From NCBI RefSeq assembly GCF_000002995.4, contig NW_025062476.1, positions 11,592,501-11,656,500 of the forward strand: 64,000 nt of DNA, given 5' to 3'. A program made the translations under genes and the position numbers. Positions 12,101-25,200 of this stretch are shown here, one piece after another. The notes beneath the pieces were generated by a model. It was not told where the DNA came from. It was given only the letters and a program-made list of their open reading frames with translations, and made no database searches. How positions within the stretch are numbered: the stretch's first letter is position 1; every line of letters begins with the position of its first letter. Source of the DNA: Brugia malayi. Lineage: Eukaryota; Nematoda; Chromadorea; Rhabditida; Onchocercidae.

Positions 12101-15100
12101 TCAATTACACTCAATGTTAAATCGTTATCCTTCTTTAGTACTCCATCACCCATAAATGTATAAACAGACATCAGATGTGCCAACACTTTTTTCTGCAAAA
12201 CAGAATTACACCAAAAATCCCTATTGGTTTAACCCTTCAATATTAACCTTTGAAATTTCTCTTTTTTGAGAGAGAGTTTTGATAATAAACTTTGGAAACC
12301 TACAGGCGAAACAGTCACAGCACATGTAAGCAGCTGCAAGCAATCTCGAAGAATTCGATGATTGTGAGTGTGACGAACAATATCAACAATTGTATCTAGT
12401 TGTAAATCATCAGCTAACACCTTATAACCACCTAAAAGTACAATTCGATTTATATAAAAATAAAACGGTGTTGTAAGTTGATACTTGATAGAAAGAGAAA
12501 TGATAATCAGAAATTACATGAAATAGCATAATGATGTTTTGTTAAGCTGAAACGATAAGAAATATTACAAAGATAAATGAAAATAGAGCTGAAAAGATCA
12601 TCAGAAATCAGATATAATTTCGTATTGAAGTTAAAACATTACTTTTACATAATATTGTCCACAAGCTTTTACTTGTTCGGCTTATGTTGTGAAGATATTC
12701 ATAAAAAACGAAAAAAAAAATAAAATAAAACTGACGAGGATTTTTTACCAAGGATACGATGAAATTGATAATAAGCTGCTCCAAATAGTGACTGTCTTCG
12801 TCAGTTTTCTGCATAACTCTATAAATCAAATTTGAGCACAACTTTCTTTTCCTACCAAAAAATGGGCCAATAATGCCTTCCGCTACTTCATAATCGATCA
12901 TTATGTATCTCATAGTTATTCCAAGAAAATCATTCTAGTTATCAAAAATGAAACTAAGGTCACCTAATATTGAGCACAAATGACATTTCAGAAAATTCAG
13001 AAAATCACTTTTAAAAGTATTTTTCGATACTGAGTATTTTTAAAGAAGTTTGATGTTGAAAATATGACTCACCCCTTCAAAATTTCATAGAGTTGATGGA
13101 ATAGTTTAGCCGATGCTTGCAGATTATGATTTATGAGCAATAACTCCAATACAAAAAGACGTCTATTTTCAAATTTTTCAGTATCTTCGTCTTTAAAGCA
13201 AGACCAATGACATATATCACGATTTCGCCTAGCATTCTTCGATTCCGTATAAGGTTTCAGTAAAGAAAGTGCAAAATCAGAATCCATCGGCAGCTATAAA
13301 AAATTGAAAACAGTACAAAAACAGCTGAGTTCGAAAATTCTAGATTGGTGAAAAGTGAAAACATTTTCACACTTCTTGAGGGCCATTATTCGACAACATT
13401 ATCAGAATTTGAGTAAGATTAATGAGAACTCTCAAAAACAATCCTAATTCTCCTAACCGTGAATTAGCCAGTCCTTAATTTTAAATTGTTGACAAATTCT
13501 TCGACTTACTTGTGATAAAGCCTTTTTTATTGCAGTTTTCAGACGCGCTCCTTCTGCTAGTACAATAGCGACCATTTTTGAGAAAAAAATTTCAAAGTCA
13601 GACGGTATCCGGTTTCTCAAGTAAGAAGGAGTAGTTAATTTCTGAAACAAAAACCTGAATTGCATAAAAATAATACAGAGCTATCATTTTGTCATAATTT
13701 TAATTTCTCATCTAACTGCTCCAATGCCACTAAAAGAACAATGGACTTAAAAGACATATCATATACTTGTTAGCAGCGTAACAATTCGGATGTTGAGATA
13801 GATTTCACGATTCACTGATTATAACATGGATTTCTCTCATTTTTTTTAGTTTGGTGTTAGAAAATGCTTTTAAGTTACATTCCTATATCCAATAATATTG
13901 AACTTCTACAACGACACTATCTTCAGCAAATTTTAGAGCTCACATGAACTATAAAACGAAAACAAAATACCTACCTCTAGACCTGCTTCAGCAAGAGGCC
14001 AGTCTTCAGCTTTAATTATATCAATCAATTTATCTACTGGATCACCTTTGAATATGATTTTGGGCGGTTCACGAACTGAATTCAATTGCTCTTGCTAAAA
14101 ATCACTATCAATAAAAATATTTTAGCAGTCACTTACAAAATTTTAGACTGCAAGTGTCTAGTTAACGATAAATAATAATCAAAGCAAGTATAAATCCCGA
14201 TTATTACCTTAATTTCTTCTGGCCGTTTTCTTTTCAATGCAGGTTTGGAAATATGAGATGAAGATTGACTACTTTCTTCACCTGTACTACTTTTATTGCT
14301 GCTACGGCGTCGACGTCGCCTTTTTTTTTCTATTGGAACCACTTCGAATGCTTTTATCTAAAAAAGTAAATTACAATCTCACCCGTTAGGTGAAAAAGTG
14401 AATTAGTTAATCAATAATTTTGAAATAATGAAGACAACGAAATCAGGGAGAAATAAGAAAAATTAAACACATAAATGCTTTACAAATTAACAGTAATACC
14501 TCATACTGTTCAAATTTACAGGCTTTCAGCAACATATTATAAACGCTCTGATCGCGCACTTTCCACTCCGAGCTGACTGTTGCAAAAGCATTCGGAAATC
14601 TAAAATCATACTATAATACGCACTATACAAGCCTATGCTACACAACACTATTGAACTAAAACAGTTGGAATCTATGCCAGAAAGTATTTATGTATTCTGA
14701 AACTTGATTTAAAGATTATTAATTTTAGAGTAATATATCTTCTAACAATACATAACACCATATTGACAATTTAAATAATATTTTTAAATTAACTGCAAAT
14801 CATCTTAAAACCATTCTTTGGCTAAAAGCGAAAAATAATGGTTCCATTATTTTTCACTAAATGACGGTACTGCATTAATATGTATCTTTTTAACTAATAT
14901 TAATACAGAAAAGAAAAAAGAGATAAAAGAGAAAAGTGAAAATCGGATTTTAAAACATTACAAAAAATGAGAATATTTCATCCAAATCAAGCAAAAGAAA
15001 CAAACCTAAATACCAAAGCACGTATATGCTTGTAAAAAGTATCCGAAATTTTCTCAGTATTATTCACTTCTGATAGTAATTCCAATACCAAACTCAGGAT

Positions 15101-18100
15101 TATTTCGGACATGCAATCGTTCAGTGCGGTTAAATCCAAGCAATTGATGCAGAAATTGCACAATTCCATCACTTTTTCTTCCTTATCTATGAATAAATAA
15201 TAAAACGCTCCAAAGCTCACATTCTAAATATCAAAAAAGAAAATTCACTTGAAAAAAAAAAATTTCACTTTTCTTTTATTCGAATAACACAGACTCTGAA
15301 GATTGTATACCTATGCAAATACAGGCTTGAGTGAGTCAATAAGAACTATAAAATGGAAGAAAAATTAAACAGTAAGAAATTACCACATTCTGAAAGCAAT
15401 GGAATAAAAGTATGTGCAAATGCTCCAATAAATTTCCGCATATCCGTAATAGAAAATAAGGAATTTATGTATTCTGAAATATGTAGGGATCCATCCTTTC
15501 TGGCAATTTTTAAAGCGGTCTTCAATCTGAAAGTTTAAAAAATTTTTATTATAAGAAAAACATGAAAAAGTGACAGTATTATGAGATACACTGAGAGTTC
15601 GCTGAATTCTAACACACCAATTTAACTGCCTTAATACACTAAAATCCCAAACTATCTCAAATGTAATAACACGGAAAAGATAAAGAAACTCACGTCAGTG
15701 GAAAAGTGGTTATTTCTTGACGCTGATAAATGACTACCAAAGTGTCAATTGATTCCTTCATCGTATAATTGTCCATTTTTAGTAAGATAAGTTTAATCAT
15801 TGGATCGAGCTTGTTGGAGACCAATTTTACATTTGTGCAAAGCTGGCTTATTACAGTAAGACATGCCAACCGCAGAGAAACTAAATCTGACCTAGAAGTA
15901 ACTTATCTTAAAAAATTTTTAAAAATATAGATATAATTCGGGAAGCTACTAAATGTAATGAAATTATTGATCAATCCCATATCGTAAAAACTTAGAATAT
16001 AATTCAAACCACAAAAATAACTTTTAATTAGCGGTTCAATTACTATAAAACATACATGATTTTGCCAATAAAAATGAATCAAAATATATGAACTTACGTT
16101 AAGCCTCTGGCTAGGAAAGGCAACATTTTCGAAACTAAAGCATCCGTTACATCGGATTTTGCCAAAAGATGTACACAGATTGAAGCATAAAAAGTGAATA
16201 AATGTGGCAATTTTGTTTCAACAAACTTCGCATTGAATAGCTGAAGTAAAATGCAGATAAAATAGATTCCTTAAATTCCTTTATATTTTCCATAACAAAC
16301 TGATAACCTTTATAGAACACTGTTCCAAGAATTATTTTTAAGAATTAAACTCTTGAAACTCTCATTAATTAGATCGTTTAATCTGTATGTAAAGAGTTCC
16401 ACAGTGGACGTCAAACATTGCTGGTAAGACTTCTGATCATTTTTAACAGTGTAACAGACAGGAAGAAAACTAAAAGAGATTATTCAATTATGTAGATCTA
16501 TCTCTCCCACCTTATGTTAACTGCACCAGTATCAAATTAGATTTCTGTAACAGATATTTTTTAATTAATTTCTCAATTAATTTTATTCGTATTTGAAATA
16601 CTTTAAAATTGATCAAATCTCAATCAACCTAACTGAACCACTTACACAGCAAAAAAGAGTTGCATAAACCATAAAAATTATAAAGAAAATAAATGAAAAT
16701 CTAGCCTCTCTGACACGCTCAATATGGTTATGTATAAGACTGAGCAACGAGTGATTTCTTGAAGTACAAATGACGACCAATTTTGTCATTGGAATAGGTG
16801 CTTCTGAGCTGGCATAACCCTTAACCCAGTCATATTCCAATCCTTTTAAATCGAGTATTGAGAGTAATCGCCCAAAGATATTCGAATTGTGATATGGTAA
16901 GAAAGCAATAAATAATGTTTCGGCATTGAAACTTTGCACCTAAATTTAAAATGAATTTTCTAAAACAAACTGCTGAAAATCGAAACATAAGCAAATCGTA
17001 AAAAAAGTTTTTATTTGCTGAATCACTCAAGATACTAAATGAAACTTTTGTTTACGTTTATAAGATTGCCTTTGTACAAAGTATTACTGAATATTAAGAA
17101 TTTCAACAAGACACTGAATCCATAACTTTCTCCCAAAGAATCCTTATTTTCTAGTTTCGTTTAATATCTTTTGAGACAACTTTCACGTTTTGTACTTTTT
17201 AAAGATCAAATATTCTGCAAGCAATTTCATCTTTTAACCTCCAGAGAGACATAAGCAAATCGTAAATCATTTTGGATCGCATTTTCATCAAATAGACGCT
17301 TTAATTTTTAATTTTGAAGATTAATTAGTGACACATAATATTTATTGCTTTCTATGGGAACGATTTTTTCCTTCCAAAATGATCGTATTGTTCCTTTTAA
17401 AGATATGAACTATTCTTAAGATAAACTAAATTAACAATTACAGTTTCTTCAAATTTTTGATTGAAAACATGGCATAGCTCAAGAATTCACGAAATAACGC
17501 GTTAAAGAGAAGTAACATCAGGAATAACACTTACATGAAATTGAAATATCAACCACTCCAGGATCTGCTTAGCTGATAGATGATGCAAGTAAGCAGAAAG
17601 CTGTATGATCATTCTTTCAAGTTTCTCGTCAAGCACCATATTCTCTTCTTTTGTCAGAAGTACACGTTGCACGTTAACCGCTGCATCGTCAAATAGGTCC
17701 TCTTCTTTGAGGGCAATTTTCGGATCAACTTTTCGTAGTCCTGCTAGTCCGACACGCCCTGCAATTTACTCTAATCAGAAAAAAAAAGAGATTGAAAGAG
17801 AGAGATTAAAAACAAGAAAAACTAGAAAAAAAACACTGGAATTCTGATTGCAAAAAATCATATCTAACTAGAACAATATCCTATCCGGTCTTAATAGTTG
17901 AATAATGTTGAAATATAAGAAAATAGAGCCTGCAAAGCTTCAAAGAAATGCAAAAACTTGTCGTATCGTATCAACTAATAATAGGAAATTCTAAACTGCT
18001 AGTAGCATTACCAGTGGACTACTTTCAAAGTCTTTGAACAGTAAAATAAAAATAAACAAATAAAAGTTCATTTTTTCCTTCCTTTACCGTGCCACTTAAA

Positions 18101-18385
18101 AGACATATTTGGCATACAGATGTACAATTTGAGAAGTCAATGAAAAAAATTGACCACAGTAGAAATATTTGAATTTTCTGTAGTTCACAGTCAACTTTAA
18201 ACTTAAATAAAAATTTTGAAAAATGTGCAGAGAAAAAATGTCTTACCGATTTGTAATGCATTTTCCACATATAATGAGCTCGCTTCTTTCTTATCAAAAA
18301 GCAATGATACATGTGGTCGTTCCACTCCAAGTTGTCCACTAACTGCTGTACGCAGATTATTCAACTGTTTCTCCAATGATGTCAT
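6174..18385 (-). CDS. toe-1/HEATR1: HEATR1/UTP10 (BAP28), U3 snoRNP-associated ribosome-biogenesis factor, 30 exons
   Basis: HEAT-repeat scaffold of the small-subunit processome (t-UTP subcomplex) in the nucleolus, needed for pre-18S processing and rDNA transcription. Exons, 5' to 3' on minus: 18385-18247, 17758-17535, 16939-16646, 16240-16098, 15891-15694, 15526-15384, 15186-15006, 14599-14500, 14357-14208, 14094-13975, 13641-13510, 13293-13073, 12851-12736, 12431-12304, 12192-12058, 11925-11712, 11447-11161, 10979-10770, 10665-10447, 10309-10199, 9998-9734, 9529-9384, 8769-8620, 8230-8090, 7969-7779, 7494-7397, 7307-7178, 7004-6818, 6535-6427, 6265-6174. Phases join to about 1657 residues, against about 2144 in human. 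Anchors to the human protein as I know it: start MTSLEKQLNNL, ILEWLIFQFH, LFIAFLPYHNSNIF, LMSVYTFMGDGVL, RHYRFAILGWIARLL, ERANIVLDLLVNELEN, C-terminal KVEMQCDAVISVLRKSFGE. Uncertain: the exon 3 donor and the exon 13 start. The intron after 8620 uses a GC donor. Confidence 0.95.
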
Positions 18386-18968
18386 CCTATCAAGAGACTA
18401 GTTTAAATTAAAATTAACTAATTTCAGATATTCAATATCATCCATTTCAGGATGATAAATCTTATCAAGTATGTTATATTCATTCATAAAATATCCTCTT
18501 TTTTATTATTTAACATTTTGAAAAAATTGGAAAAAGAAGTGCTACAATCACATAGTAACTTCTAACTTATCACTGTATATACTAAAAGTTAAGAATTAAG
18601 CCACAGCTAGTCGTACATATCACTTAAACAATCCCTGAAACAAATTATCAATAAATTTCCATCATTTTTGTACTACTTCCATTGTGTTAATGTGAAATAG
18701 TATCATCCCAGTAGCTAATTGCTAACTAACTTATCACTCTTGGAAAATTTCCCGACTATGTTATCTATGCTACAAATATTCTTGCGGAATTGACTGATTT
18801 GAAAAATATAATAGAAATAATTACTAGAAGTAGCAAAAAAAAATTTTTGAAAAAAAAAAAAAACCATTAATCAATCTGAAATAAACCATTTTAAATACTG
18901 AGGAAGAATTCTTTTTCAACTATTTTAATTACAGTTACTCATAGTACTATCCCATTCTAATTTTTATC
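18386..18968. other. 5' flank of HEATR1
   Basis: AT-rich region upstream of the HEATR1 start codon. It holds A/T runs but no coding exon and no core promoter motif that I would defend. Confidence 0.4.
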
Positions 18969-18969
18969 A

Positions 18970-19066
18970 TTAGCTATCCTTATCAAATGATATCAGAATC
19001 ACTAGCTATCCTTATCAAGTGATGTCAGAATCATTAGCTATCACTTATCAAGTTACATCGGATATG
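18970..19066 (+). repeat. about 32-bp tandem repeat, three copies, containing TTATCA
   Basis: Three imperfect units of TAGCTATCCTTATCAA.. followed by TGATRTCAGAATCA. Each carries CTTATCA, the reverse complement of a GATA-type site (TGATAAG). Located about 600 bp upstream of the HEATR1 ATG on the minus strand. Confidence 0.7.
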
Positions 19067-19254
19067 CTTTATTGAGATGAAGTATTTCATTAAAGTTTTT
19101 TAAATCTTTCTCAAAACTACATTAATGTCACATTATCGTATATTGCTCAGGCAAATACTTATTTTGGCGGAAGCAAGATGAAGAAATTAATACATATTTT
19201 TTTGCTGACATATTTACTCGTTCCCTCTTAAAGGTTATACGTTCATTTTATTAA

Positions 19255-19420
19255 AATACATGTCAGTCCCTTGGGTTACTGTAAGCGGAAAATTGTCATT
19301 TTTAAAAATTGCACGTTCGAGCAGTGCGACTAGACCGCCCCGCTCATTGTTCAATAGCAATAGAAGCAGTCCATTGCTGAGAGAATCGAAGAAAAGTAAT
19401 TTGATTGCATTTGAAGGAAC
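19255..19420 (-). other. orphan coding-like patch upstream of HEATR1
   Basis: A stretch of higher GC than its surroundings is open in one minus-strand frame, reading about SNAIKLLFFDSLSNGLLL, then NNERGGLVALLERAIFKNDN and FPLTVTQG. The complementary plus frame is also open, but it has the Ser/Arg/Pro-rich look of an antisense shadow. No good splice acceptor or start codon bounds it and I do not recognise the protein. It could be a decayed exon, an exon of an unseen minus-strand gene, or chance. Confidence 0.3.
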
Positions 19421-19427
19421 AGAAAGA

Positions 19428-19460
19428 GAAAGAGTCTCTCTCTCTCTCTCTCTCTTTCTA
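19428..19460 (+). repeat. (TC)n microsatellite
   Basis: Run of TC dinucleotides adjoining the orphan coding-like patch. Confidence 0.8.
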
Positions 19461-19509
19461 TTCCTATCTTTTTATATTAATGTCCATTTAATCATGACAT
19501 AAACCGCCA

Positions 19510-20065
19510 TTTCTTTGTATTTTTACGCCCTAATCATCATCATATTTCATCCCATATAAATATTATTTATATTATTTGTATAAATATTATTTTTTTATTT
19601 GTATAAATATTATTTATATATTATTTGTTTCTATCAAATATTTTTCATTTTCTAATTTCAACAACTTAAAATATTGGTTTTCGGATCACCTGAATTGAAT
19701 TGTGATATGTTACTATTTTCTTATCATATCACAGTACTATTCCGGGCATCCGTGAAACAATTTACTTAATGTTATATTCTTAGTAATAATTCAACAACTC
19801 AGGAAATCAACAATATACATTTACGTGAAGGTAATTTTTTTTCTACTTAAAATTAATTTCAATTTTATTAATTTGCTAAAATAAGTGCAAAATCAATTTA
19901 CAGAAAGAAATTCATGGTGATCTAATGGTGAATGTAATTAAGCAATTAATTTTACTAATTTTTGACTTAAAAATTAGTGTTATATGATTGAGAATTAAAA
20001 TTATTGTTGCTATTTATTAATGGATTATTATTATTGTTAAAAAAAATGCATGCTTACTTTTTGCA
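19510..20065. other. intergenic, AT-rich
   Basis: Contains short TATTATTTATA-type repeats (19555-19630) and nothing gene-like. Confidence 0.4.
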
Positions 20066-20915
20066 GGTTGCAGTAATCGTTATCATCTGTTCATTTATTA
20101 CTTATTCTACTATTAGTGATTATTATATGATAATTTCCTTACCTTTTACAGGTTACAGTAGTCATCATCATCCATTCATTTATTTATTACCTATTCCATC
20201 ACTACTACTATATGATAATTTCCTTACCTTTTACAGGTTACAGTAGTCATCATCATCCATTCATTTATTTATTACCTATTCCATCACTACTACTATATGA
20301 TAATTTCCTTACCTTTTACAGGTTACAGTAGTCATCATCATCCATTCATTTATTTATTACCTATTCCATCACTACTACTATATGATAATTTCCTTACCTT
20401 TTACAGGTTACAGTAGTCATCATCATCCATTCATTTATTTATTACCTATTCCATCACTACTACTATATGATAATTTCCTTACCTTTTACAGGTTACAGTA
20501 GTCATCATCATCCATTCATTTATTTATTACCTATTCCATCACTACTACTATATGATAATTTCCTTACCTTTTACAGGTTACAGTAGTCATCATCATCCAT
20601 TCATTTATTTATTACCTATTCCATCACTACTACTATATGATAATTTCCTTACCTTTTACAGGTTACAGTAGTCATCATCATCCATTCATTTATTTATTAC
20701 CTATTCCATCACTACTACTATATGATAATTTCCTTACCTTTTACAGGTTACAGTAGTCATCATCATCCATTCATTTATTTATTACCTATTCCATCACTAC
20801 TACTATATGATAATTTCCTTACCTTTTACAGGTTACAATAGTCATCATCATCCATTCATTTATTTATTACCTATTCCATCACTACTACTACATGATAATT
20901 TCCTTACCTTCCGCA
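20066..20915 (+). repeat. 85-bp minisatellite, ten head-to-tail copies
   Basis: Units start at 20066, 20151, 20236, 20321, 20406, 20491, 20576, 20661, 20746 and 20831, an exact 85-bp period. The first copy is diverged and the last carries a few changes. The middle ones look identical or nearly so, which implies recent homogenisation. Each unit has GTCATCATCATCCATTCATT, an ACTACTACTA stretch and a CCTTACCTTTTACAG|GTTACAG junction word that resembles a nematode 3' splice site. A diverged continuation reaches about 21060. It lies 1.3 kb upstream of the rec-8 start. An open frame crosses the first copies only. Confidence 0.95.
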
Positions 20916-21234
20916 GGTTACAGTAATTATTATCACCTTTACTTCTATTCATTAATTACGTATTGTAAATAGCATATAAATTATTACTATCAATGATTGC
21001 CACCTGATAATTTCTTCATTCTTTACAGGTTACAGTAATCATCTCATCCTTTACTCATTTCTTACTGTAACAACTCATTCTCGAGGATTCTCGATCATGT
21101 TAAAGATTTCCCTTCCCATATAATCTAATAATAAACACATACTGATTGCTTAATTATAAACGAAAGGATGGTGTTAAAAATAATACAGTAATAATGGAGG
21201 CGGTTACAACCAAGTATGAATACTCATTGCTTAT

Positions 21235-21235
21235 C

Positions 21236-21271
<36 letters not shown>

Positions 21272-21275
21272 GGGA
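21235..21275 (+). repeat. (GA)n microsatellite
   Basis: About 40 bases of GA dinucleotides with few interruptions. Confidence 0.85.
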
Positions 21276-21279
21276 CGGT

Positions 21280-22236
21280 AACTATTCCCATTTTTTTCCT
21301 TTCTAATTTATTTGTATCTTTTACATTCCAATCTTTAGTTTAATTCATATTAATTAATTGAGTTATTAATTAAATCAAAATTTGTTGCAATTTTTTTTTT
21401 CAAATTCACTGCAATTGGTTTCTTCATTGAGTCTTTTTGTTTGATTTGAAATTTAAAATTTTTAACATATTTTACTTACATATTCGAAATTTAATTAAAG
21501 AACTGTAATTATTAATTTGTAGTTTTCTTTTTTCTTTGCAATTTCAACAAAAAAAAAAAAAACGAAACAAATTTAATAATAATAATAATAATAATAGATT
21601 TTGTAACATATTAATTATTTGTATTACAATATTACTTATTACTTATACCACTGATTTAGTTGAATTATTAATTGAATTAAAATTTAATGCAATTTATTTG
21701 AAATTTAATACAGTTAATTACAATCTTAATTGAGTTTTTTTTTTTTTTCTTTTTTTATTTGGTTCTTTGAAACTTAATAAATTAAACTCATTACTGATTA
21801 GCTGTTGAGATGAAATAAATGACTGGGATTAAATTGAAATGAAATACTTAAACTAATTTTTTGAACTAAATATTGCTTCACTTAATTTCTTTGTTATTAT
21901 TATTATATATATTATTGATTTTTAACTCTGCCTTTACTTTTACTTCAGTCTATAATGTTCTCTCAACTTAATACTTACACATTAAGTTTAATTATAAGTT
22001 TTATTATTTAATTCTGATGAAATAATCGATTATATGAATCAGATGAGATATATGAGATATATTCAATAAATTAAATTATTTTACTGTATTATTTCTTCAT
22101 ATTTTAATTATTTGTCATAGGAATTACTAATTATAATAAAAATGATTTCTTTCTAGATATAATTCTTACTAATAATCTATCATTATTAATAATCTACAGT
22201 TAATTATCAACAGAACTACGGGATATTTCAAATAAA
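21280..22236. other. 5' flank of rec-8
   Basis: About 950 bases of extremely AT-rich sequence with an (AAT)n run near 21576-21597 and poly-A/T tracts. No gene is seen. Confidence 0.4.
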
Positions 22237-25200
22237 ATGTTCTTTATACCTTCCATATTGATGAAAAGGAATGAACCATTATCTGTCATTTGGTTAGTTC
22301 ATTTAATAATTTTATTCTAAACAAAGTTACGTATTGTAGTATATTGTACTGTTATTGAATTTTTATTTGTAAATGATAACATTTATAGTTATAGTTAAAA
22401 CTAATTTGAAATACTTGATCTTTAATTAATGCTTAATTGGTTTTTGATTTCACAATAATTTTGTAAATATATTTTGTGAAGAATTTAATTTCAAAACGAT
22501 AATAATACTTGAAAATTAAAATTCATTAAAATTTTTGGATCAGAGTTTAGTTTTAGAAAAGCAATAATTAGTAGTAATATAAGAATGATAATACTGTTAT
22601 GAAAGCAAATTAATAATATTTGTTAAAATTTTATACTAATTGTATTATCAAAGTTAAATATGAATTTATGGTTTAGTAATCCATAAAATTTCAACTATAT
22701 ATGATTAATTTCATCTTTAAACGAATTATTTTTCAATTGATATTAGCTTAATTATATCATATGAATTTATTTTTCAATTGATATTAGCTTAATTATATCA
22801 TATGAATTTATGATTCAATGAATTCTTACTTTATTAGCGAATTCTTACAACTGGTAAGAGATGTGACACATTTAAATCAATAGTTTCACATATTTTCAGG
22901 CGAATTGTATTTGATGAGAAATGGCGACCACCACGAAAAATTATTTTAGAGATAAATATAGAAAGGGCTTGGTTAGGTTATAATCATTATTATTATTTTA
23001 TTCTTGTTTATTAATATTATCAAAAATCATATGAATTTGAATTTATGGTACAAAGAGCTGGAAGATACGAATGTATTTCAGTAACTTTTTTTATTGTTTG
23101 GTTTTGTGAATAGTAATTGATTGGTTTTTTTTTTTTTCTTCAGCGAACTTCTTATTGGAAAAATACCAAATGGTAATCCGGGTGAAATTAAATTTTCTCT
23201 CTATCTACTTGCACAACTTTCTTATGGCATTGCATTAATTGTACAAAAACGCGGAGATATTCTATGCAGTAAGTTTGTGCAATTAGATTTTTGGAAAATA
23301 TCACTTTTTTTTTTTGCATAAAGTGATTAATGAATATTAGTTTGAAAATATTTTATAATTCAGGAGATATGGAAACATTTATTCCAATTATACGCCGCTA
23401 TCAATATGAGAATGAAGATGAGTGTGTTTTTTTTTCTTTTATTTTAAATAATTTTCTTATCTTTTTTGGTTCTGATTTAGGCCGTTATTTTCTGTTATAA
23501 TGTTTAGGAAATAAAATTAAATATTGCGTTTTTCTTTCTTTTTTTTTTCTTTAGAAATATAAATTTTGAACTGTTGCAGATCTACTATGAAAGGTAAGAA
23601 AGATCGGAAGAAACGTGCACCAAAACGAAATGATTTTCTTATTTTGGATTCTTCATTTGAGACTATTGTAAGAACTTCTTCCATTTTTATGATTTTATTT
23701 CTGTCATTGGTCATTTCTAAGAATTTAGTCTTTATGAAGTATAATGCAAAATTTTTTTTAATTTTTCTAGTAATATCATCTCATTAACTTTATTTAAAAT
23801 ATGATGTATACATATAAACTTTTTTATTTCACTTTAAAATGATTTTATATTTTAAAGGAAAGTGAACATTTGAAGATCGTACTCGATTACAGCGCAATTA
23901 CATTACATGAAGATATACCACTTCCAGAAATTGACACTCTGTTTAATGATGATTTTGGACCGCTAACTGAAGCTGAAGCTCAACAAATGTAATTAACTGT
24001 CTAAAAATTCCATTCATAATTAGATCATTTTTAATTAATTGTAAGAATATTATCAGCTTTCAGATCTTGTAAAGAATTAAACTATCAGTTTATTTATTTC
24101 TATAATTGTAACTCTTTTTTTATTTTTAATCAATTAATTAATAATTAATTAATAAGATATTTCAGTAAAATTAATTAATAAGATATTTCAGTAAAATTAA
24201 TTGATAAGATATTTAATTAATTAATAAGATATTTCAGTAAAATTAATTAATAAGATATTTAATTAATTAATAAGATATTTCAGTAAGCTTTTTTCTAATT
24301 GCAAATTTTATTTTATTTATCAGGGAAGCTCTTTTGAAAGACGATAGCGAGCATATTGAAAGAAAATCAAAAAGCATAAATGAATCCAAAGAAATTGTGA
24401 ATATAATTCCTGAAACATTAGCGAATGAGGCAGATATTAATAAAGCGACACATGAAGTAAAAGTTTTCTATGCTAATAGATCGAGATGATCTAATGCAGA
24501 AAAATTAAAAAAAGTTCTATTCTTGTAAAAATCTCTTTTTATTATAGATGAAAAAGTAAGATTTGCTTATGATGTAAAATTATTAATTTTGTTATAAAAT
24601 AGGCATTTGAAATGATGGAAGTAAGCGACGAAAACGAGATTCGTAAAGAGAGGCAATACGATTTAACATCTGATGAAGCTTTACAAGAACCAGAAATCAA
24701 GCATCCACCATGCTTATCAGTAAATTTATATGATAATTATGCTTCATTTTTTGTTTAACGATTTAATTTATAGACATATGAATCTTTTAGTTTTAGCTTT
24801 CCTTGCCAAGAATTTCATTCAACATAGTTACGAAGGAAAAAAAAAATAAGGAAAATATACTTTAAATTATGATACAATTCATTTCGACTACTGCAATATC
24901 ATATAAGTGTTTATTTTCTTTAGTAGTAATATTTAAGGGATAATTTTTGAAATATCATTTCAGAATTCGTTACCTTAATTCAACTTTGTTTTTTTAGATA
25001 CTTGAATTGAGTGATGTTCATGATTCACAAATCATAATTCCAAAAAAGAAACGCCGCAAGCATGGCATCATTATTGATGAATTAACAATGTTCAATAAGG
25101 TTGATTTTATTATATTTTCCAATAAAATCGAAAAAATTACTTTAACAAATTAAATATTTCTCAAATGTTTCAGGCACAACTTCAAGCCCAGATTGATTGT

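Noticed and set aside
17605..17847. Plus-strand Ser-rich open frame
   Set aside because: Codon-aligned antisense shadow of HEATR1 exon 2.
20004..20246. 80-codon frame over the 85-bp repeat
   Set aside because: 85 is not a multiple of three and the frame closes in the third unit; it is not a repeat protein.
20066..20915. CRISPR-like array
   Set aside because: Head-to-tail units without unique spacers in a eukaryotic context: a minisatellite.
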